Below are positions 57,770-64,000 of a stretch of 64,000 nt of DNA, piece after piece. Under the pieces are notes generated by a model, which was not told where the DNA came from, searched no databases, and saw nothing but the letters and a program-made list of their open reading frames with translations. This stretch comes from Gordionus sp. m RMFG-2023. Its lineage: Eukaryota; Nematomorpha; Gordioida; Chordodea; Parachordodidae. Location: contig NC_088779.1 in NCBI RefSeq assembly GCF_954871325.1, positions 15,006,846 to 15,070,845 on the forward strand, written 5' to 3'. Position 1 is the first letter of the stretch; each line of letters starts with the position of its first letter. The translations under genes and the position numbers were made by a program.

Positions 57770-60540
57770 CTAGGAGGAGTTTAAGGGAGATTTATTCAAT
57801 TTGATTTTTAACAGTTTCTTTGTTGACCTCTTATTTTTATTCATCTTTGGAAACTGTTTCGTGTTTAAGTTTAAATTTATTATATCCTTCATTGCCCTGT
57901 AGGACCATAATGTCTTAAACTTCTCATATGTTTTGCCATTGAAGGAAAATAACCAATCAATGGCCTCGAGGACCAGCCTATTATTAGTATGATTTATCAG
58001 AATATGAGCGAAGAAGGTAAGATGCTTCTTTTTTAAAGTCACGTGTACTGGAGTGTGGTGTGACCTGTTCCAAAGGTTATCATTTGAGAAAATGTTAGGG
58101 TAAAAATGCCATTTATTTTTCTTAGACATTTGTTAACGAACGTCTGTACTCTCCTGGTCTCTGTCTTTGTTATTTCCCATATATTACCGCCGTAAAGGAG
58201 AATTGTAATGATAGTGGAATTGAAGATTCGCATCCTAGTGTAAACCGATATCTCCCTAGATTTCCACAGTTTGAAATATTTATAGCAGCTCTTGCATTTT
58301 GAATTCAGATTTTTAGTTCATCTTTGCAGCTACCTCTATTATCTATGCTAACCCCAAGATATTTGTAGGAGGAAACCTCCTTAACCATCTTTCCCCTACC
58401 ACCCAATCACCCAGAGGGGGTGCATGAGACGATGGCATAATTACAGTATTGTCAAAATTTATATCCAATCCGACCTTTAAACTGAAGGAATTTAGTATCA
58501 AGAGCAAATTTTGGGCCTCCTCCAAGCTTTTAGTAATCATCACCAAGTCGTCCGCATAACAAATCACCCTGTTCTCCAAAAACCACGACTGATTGCATCC
58601 AAGTTCCAAAAGATTTGCGGCCAACAGCTAATCGGTAATTATTTTATTCATAACTATATTAAACAGCAGCGGGGAGGCGACACACCCTTGCTTTATTCCT
58701 TTTTTGTTCTAAAGGGGGGAGAAACTTTATTAATAATTTTAAACGAGGCAAAAAGATTACTATTGTGTGTCTTAAGAATCCTAATGACATTTACGTCAAT
58801 GCCACATCCCTCTAAGATTGCCCACAAAATATTATGAATAACGTTGTCAAAAGCACGCTTGAAATCAATGAAGATAAAGTAAAACGGTAATTTGTACTTC
58901 AGGCACTTCTGTATTATAATCTTCAATGCCAATATTGGTTCGTTGATATTCCTATTTGGGCGATAAGCGGAGATGGTGGTGTGGAAGCAAGGATGCGGTT
59001 TTTTAGAAGGATCATAAATACCTTGGACACAATAGATGTAAGAGCAATGGTTCTATAATCCTTAAATTTGATAGGGTCCGGGGTTTTGGGGAAGTTGTAA
59101 AAAATACTCTGCTGGCATCCTCCCTGTGAGCTAAATCTTATTGAACAGCCTCAGCAAGAGATGAGAGACCTCTGAGGGGGCTGCTTTCAGATGTCCCCGT
59201 AAGATATTATCAGAACCTGGAGATTTATTATTCCCAAAGTATATTCATGGCATTAGCTATTTCAGCCACAGAAAAATTAGATTCAGATGGTTCTAAGCTA
59301 TAGCTAGAGGATGGTATTAAGATTGGCTTCCTAGAATCAAAGATGCCCATGTAATCGTTTAACCATAAAGCCATCTGTTCATCCGGGTCGGTAATCGATA
59401 TTTTTTTTTCAAGTTTGATCGATGGGAGAGTCTTAAATACTCTTGCATTTCAAATGTTTGAGCTTTTTGAAGGCATCGAATGTTCTGTTTTCTCTCATAT
59501 CTCTGTCAATCTCGAAAGCTTTTTTGCTATATATATCCTTCTGTCCACCTAAGGCGTCCATGGATTGTAGTCCAGAGGGCACCATCACGTCTTTCATGTG
59601 ACTTGAGTTCCGCTATCAAGAAAACAGTGTCTTCGGATAACCATTCATGCCTCGGGGGAGGACTATTAATGCTGAGGAGATCATTGCAGGCTCCAAATAA
59701 AATACTCTTAAAGGACGACCAACATGCCTCCGTAGAATCAGACTCCGATGTAACTTCGTATAATGTCATCCTATCTCTTAAGTTTTGACCTAAGAGCAGC
59801 TTTACTTCAAGTCGTTGTAGGATTTTAGCATTTATTGTCCAGGGAGGATATCTGGGCTGATTAGAAGTGGGGAACTGTTGAGAAAATTCCTTATGAAGAT
59901 GTTCGTTTTGATTAGTTTATGATCTGAAATATTTATGTTCTGCATTGCTTTCACATCAGTAAACCAACCATAGATGTTGAAAATGAAAAGATCAATTTGA
60001 GAAATAGTGTTGTTCCTCCTATAGGTTATAGTATTGCTTTCACCGTGAAAGAAGAAGATGTTCTCGATTTTAAGGTTTAAACTCCTGCACAAATCTAAAA
60101 GCTTCCTACTATCATCACGGTTTGGTTGTGGAATGGCCGCATTTCCAATTACTCCATCTATTATGAAGGACTCCTCTTTCCCAATCCTGATATTCAAGTC
60201 CCCCAAGATTATCAAATTACGGCTCCTAGGAAGAGAGCATACGATGTTTTCAAGGTGGTCTAAGAAGGAGAGCCTATCACCTCTGTTAGGGGGAGCATAG
60301 ACATTTATTAAGATCGTTCGTTTGAAAAAGGTATTTAGATACAGCAGACCACACCTTTCAGAAATGGATACAAATTTATCAACATTTATGTACTCTCTTA
60401 CTAATTAGGAAGGCAACCCCTGACCAATCATTCAAAGTAGTGCCCTAACTATACAGTATATTTACTAAAATTGGCCATATTGTTGTCTTTAGAGTGGGTT
60501 TCTTGTATCGCGATTACATCCACTTTCTCTTCAGCTTAGC
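57770..60540 (-). mobile_element. Third LINE, APE type, different lineage, 5' truncated
   Basis: Minus strand. Endonuclease remnants: VDVIAIQETHSKDNN near 60,520, MIILGDLNIRIGKEESFIID from 60,215, DLFIFN and ISDHKLIKTN. RT remnants: FIDFKRAFDNVIHNILW (58,880 region), GIKQGCVASPLLFNIV near 58,690-58,640 and the catalytic CYADDLVMI near 58,560. Then a tail with NSTIITILLYGG and NDNLWNRSHHTPVHVTLKKK to the stop at 57,770. It has several stops, frameshifts and small deletions (no single frame spans it). The sequence is clearly unlike the other two LINEs. Clade uncertain. No target duplication or tail identified. Confidence 0.82.
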
Positions 60541-60595
60541 CTAGGAAAAACAGGTAACTTGCTTTTTAAGCATTTATGTTAAGCGAAGACAAGAG

Positions 60596-60967
60596 CAGAG
60601 TTGTACAAAAGATCTTCTTTGAAGATTTTTGAGCGAGATCTAGCTCAAAAATTTGAGCAAGATCTTTGAAGATCGTAAAATTTGAAGATCTTTTATTTTT
60701 TAAAAATTTTGTGTAACGATCTTCAAAGATCTAGATCTTTATTTTTTTACCCCTTTATTAAAAGCCCAGATGTTTTTTAATTTTCATCAAGGCAGGAGGA
60801 GAGGTATAAAACATTAAAGAAATATTATACTAATAAAATTGAAAAACATCTGGGCTTTAAATAAAGGGGTAAAAAAATAAATATCATGAAGATCTTTGAA
60901 AATCGTTACACAAAATTTTTAAAAATAAAAGATCTTTCTTTTTATTTTGAGCAAATGTACAACTCTG
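60596..60967. mobile_element. hAT-type foldback MITE rich in AGATCTTC
   Basis: 372 bp. Tips CAGAGTTGTACAAAAGATC and (complement of right) CAGAGTTGTACATTTGCTC. Flanks GACAAGAG (60,588-60,595) and GACAAGAT (60,968-60,975) agree at 7 of 8 bases. Nearly the whole element is an imperfect palindrome: AAAGCCCAGATGTTTTT on the left mirrors AAAAACATCTGGGCTTT on the right, and AAGATCTTTGAAGATC words recur. Confidence 0.82.
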
Positions 60968-60975
60968 GACAAGAT

Positions 60976-61817
60976 TAAGTTTCCCTTTAAACCTATCGGA
61001 CGCTCCATGTCAGTGTACTCGCTTTAATCCAATCGTTAGATTTGTGGTAATAAGGAATTTTAAATACTACAAACTACTTCAAGTATATTATATATCAAGA
61101 ATAAAAATCGGGTTCGGGTCCGCTTTATATACTCTTAAAAATATCAAAAAGACAAATAAGCTAAAATGGCTGTCAAAATGGCCCCTATAAGTTTGAAGCG
61201 AGAGATTTAAAAAAATATCAAAAATTTTACTTTTACAGATTAGATAGTTTTTTCTATTTAAGTATTTAATATTAAATTAATATCATTATAAATTTTAGTA
61301 AAATACCTTAATCAAATATTTAATATAATTATATAATTAATATTACAATCATTTAATATAAATTTTAATAAATATATAATTGTATTTAACATAATATATT
61401 ACTAATATAATATTTAAATTAATTAAATTAATTTGATATAAAGAAAAATATATAAATTGTATTAATATAAATTTTAATAAGTATATAATTGTAATATTTA
61501 ACATAATATATTATTAATATAATATTTAAAGAAATTAATTTAATATAAATAAAAATATATAAATTGTATTAATATAAATTTTAGTAATATATAATTATAA
61601 ATTTTAGTAATATATAATTATAATATTTAATATGATTTAATTATAATATAATAATTAATATTATTAACATAATTAATATATAATTAAAATAGTATAATTT
61701 ATATTATATATTTATAATATTATTTACATATTTTATATATTTATAATATTATTTATCTATTTAATATAATTTATTTATAATTCAATATTATATATAATAC
61801 AATATGGTTAATATTAC
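60976..61817. repeat. Extremely AT-rich degenerate repeats
   Basis: From about 61,250 the sequence is almost pure A/T with repeated words such as ATATAAATTTTAATAAGTATA and AACATAATATATTA at roughly 110-bp spacing. No gene. Confidence 0.5.
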
Positions 61818-62440
61818 TAGGAACTCCATTAATAAAATTTTTATAGTAGAGATTTATACTTATTATTCCTATAAATATCAGATTAACTCATATTTTAATT
61901 TTTTTTAGATTTCTAATGATTAATGGGAATATGTTAATCTCTTTTCCTACTAGGAACTCCATTAATAAAATTTTTATCGTAGAGATTTATACTTATTATT
62001 CCTATAAATATCAGATTTACTCATATTTTAACTTTTAGATTTCTAATGATTAATGGGAATATGTTAATCTCTTTTCCTACTAGGAACTCCATTAATAAAA
62101 TTTTTATCATAGAGATATATACTTATTATTCCTATAAATATCAGATTTACTCATATTTTAATTTTTTTCTAGATTTCTAATGATTAATGGGAATATGTTA
62201 ATCTCTTTTCCTATTAGGAACTCCATTAAAAAAATTTTTATAGTAGAGATTTATACTTATTATTCCTATAAATATCAGATTTACTCATATTTTAATTTAT
62301 TTTTAGATTTCTATTGATTAATGGGAATATGTTAATCTCTTTTCTTACTAGGAACTCCATTAATAAAATTTTTATCGTAGAGATTTATACTTATTATTCC
62401 TATAAATATCAGATTTACTCATATTTTCATTTAGCTTTAA
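61818..62440. repeat. Tandem repeat, period about 134 bp, 4.6 copies
   Basis: Units begin AGGAACTCCATTAATAAAAT at 61,818, 61,952, 62,082, 62,216 and 62,350 and contain TTATTCCTATAAATATCAG and GATTAATGGGAATATGTTA. Very similar copies, so recent. The 71-codon frame at 62,314-62,529 is a translation of the repeat. Confidence 0.88.
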
Positions 62441-62693
62441 AAAAATTAATTGATTTATTGAATAATCATAATTTCCAGATAAAACTAGTAGCATATTTTA
62501 AATTTTCTTTGGTTGGTTGGAGTTCCTGAATGGATTATATCAAGTGATGCTAAGATTAAAATTTCCAGATTAACAAGATAGCATATTTTAAATTTACTTT
62601 GGTTGGTTGGAGTTCCTGAATAAATTATATCAAGTGATGCTAAGATTAAAATTTCCAGGTTTACAAGATAGCATATTTTAAATTTACTTTGGT
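62441..62693. repeat. Tandem repeat, period about 90 bp, about 2.6 copies
   Basis: GCATATTTTAAATTTACTTT, GGTTGGTTGGAGTTCCTGAA and ATATCAAGTGATGCTAAGAT recur. GGAGTTCCT is the complement of the AGGAACTCC that starts the neighbouring 134-bp unit, so the two arrays may come from facing ends of one element. Confidence 0.8.
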
Positions 62694-64000
62694 TGTGTCA
62701 TAAATGTGACATTTTCTAATATAATGTCAATCAATTTATATATATATATATATATATTAGTTTTATCAATTGTATATAATTAATGAAATGTCAGTCATTT
62801 CTGATAAATATGTTGTTGATTTTTTTTGACAAAGATTGACTTTTTAATTTTTCATGATTTTTTTTAATTACAATAAAACTTTTGAATTTTCACTTACTGT
62901 GACTTAATAAAAATATAGATCCAAGTTTCAGTTCCGTGTTTTCTTTAGTTATTCTTTCTGAGTTAATTCTTACTTTAGAATTTCGTTGGTTTTAGTAATT
63001 TTTTATATAGTTAACATTTGAAGCTTCCTTTTGTTTTGACAGTTGTTGACCGCGACTACCAGGATAGTCGATTCCAGGGTTATTCGGTATTTTAAGGTAA
63101 AAAAAAAATATTTTATTTTATATTTTGTATCTCCATTCAGAACACAACGCAATCACCTTTTTGTGTAAATTTTTAGAAATTTAACACGGCCGTTTTAAAG
63201 TAATATAAATTTTTCATATAATGAGATGGGCTTTATATTTAATTTTGATATTGAGCCTAGCGTATTTGATAAAATTTCGGAGTATCCGAGTATTACTTAT
63301 CAAAGTTTGTATCAAATGGTTGATAAATTTGATGTAAATAATGCCTTAGTGACAAGTTTATTGTTGGTCCTACTGTATGTGTTACATATTATTATAAAAT
63401 TTTTGTTTGAAAAATGTACGCTGGTTGCGACCAGAGTATATGGTAATTGGAAAATAGACACTCCGGTGTCGGCTGATTGTTGGAAAAAGATTTCGGTCTT
63501 GGAAAGTAGTTTAAATGGAATTTTAAATGAAATCAAGAACGGCAGACCTGAAAAGGTGGAAACGATGAAAGATAATAACTATGATCGTTTGGATAGTGTG
63601 AAGTGATCTATAGTTATCCTCCAGGAATTGAAAGAATTAAAAGAAGTGATTAAGATTATATATCAAGATATAAATACGTTGGTTTTGGCGAATAGTAATA
63701 TTAATAAAGGCCAAATACGTGGTCCGACATGGACAAATAGAAAAAATATTTCCATTGAAAAAAATGGCTTTTCAGGTCATAAGAAAATTTTAGAAGATTT
63801 GAAATGTACCCGCTGTGGGTATGTGGGTCACAAGAAAGAGACCTGCGAAATCAAAGAACAAAATTTTTGTGAAGGTTTTCCGTTAAAGAAACTGGCATTA
63901 GAAAATTCTAATGTTAGAAAAATTTCTGGTACTAACACGAATAAATTTGATGTTTTACGATCGAATTATGGCAAATCCCGTTTGTGTTTTAAATGTAACA
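62694..64000 (+). mobile_element. LTR retroelement, probably BEL/Pao-type, 5' portion
   Basis: A probable 5' LTR begins TGTGTCATAAATGTGACA at 62,694 and ends near 63,041-63,060 (boundary not fixed). It is followed by a leader and a gag region. The element leaves the window, so its second LTR, age and completeness cannot be judged. At least one break is apparent within the visible gag region; treat as a fossil. Confidence 0.55.
63226..64000 (+). pseudogene. gag region of the LTR element
   Basis: The N-terminal part (63,226-63,606) is protein-like and carries an unexpected hydrophobic stretch (about residues 41-63) for a gag protein. Downstream, Cys/His knuckles follow: CTRCGYVGHKKETC near 63,810 and RLCFKC at the window edge. 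Two knuckles separated by about 50 residues with LCFKC is a pattern known from BEL/Pao gag. Family assignment is moderate because no protease or RT is in view. Confidence 0.5.

Overview
The window is AT-rich, repeat-dense invertebrate DNA, almost certainly metazoan. It carries a spliced gene with GT-AG introns and a U1/matrin-type zinc finger, many hAT DNA transposons with 8-bp target duplications, APE-type LINEs and the start of an LTR element. No bacterial-style operons, CRISPR arrays or IS elements were seen. The species cannot be named from the sequence alone.

The main host feature is a plus-strand gene that is easy to miss because its exons are small islands in a sea of repeats. I assemble seven coding exons (1829-1997, 2092-2234, 7996-8118, 8890-8953, 18380-18529, 24153-24572, 42171-42622; about 506 codons). 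Every donor and acceptor is GT/AG and all six junctions agree in phase (1, 0, 0, 1, 1, 1). The first intron is 94 bp; the last is about 17.6 kb. Nearly everything else up to 42.6 kb is intronic transposon sequence.

The second theme is a set of large foldback elements: A (3767-7480, 8-bp target duplication), B (27257-33522) and C (50178-54961). Their terminal sequences are unrelated, yet all three carry two opposed arrays of the same repeat of about 119 bp, centred on the palindrome TGACAATTGTCA. A and C also share the arms between tips and arrays, so they look like modules recombined under different tips. Two further inverted-repeat structures (about 9.3-11.7 kb and 24.7-26.6 kb) lack this satellite.

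Other layout: a hAT relic runs off the left edge (1-1474); a minus-strand hAT relic lies at 11.9-12.6 kb. A full-length RTE-like LINE with a perfect 19-bp target duplication (14238-17399) begins with a tRNA-like sequence, as does a second decayed copy (47.6-49.95 kb). A hAT with a nearly open transposase lies at 19807-21973. A DUF4371-type hAT (33731-36256) sits inside an older hAT relic that also surrounds foldback B. Other items are a retroelement endonuclease fragment (37.2-38.25 kb), an internally deleted hAT (38857-39665), a third LINE (57.77-60.54 kb), several hAT-type MITEs, tandem arrays at 61.8-62.7 kb, and a probable BEL/Pao-type LTR element entering from 62.69 kb and leaving at the right edge. 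An unidentified decayed coding block lies at 55.46-56.46 kb.
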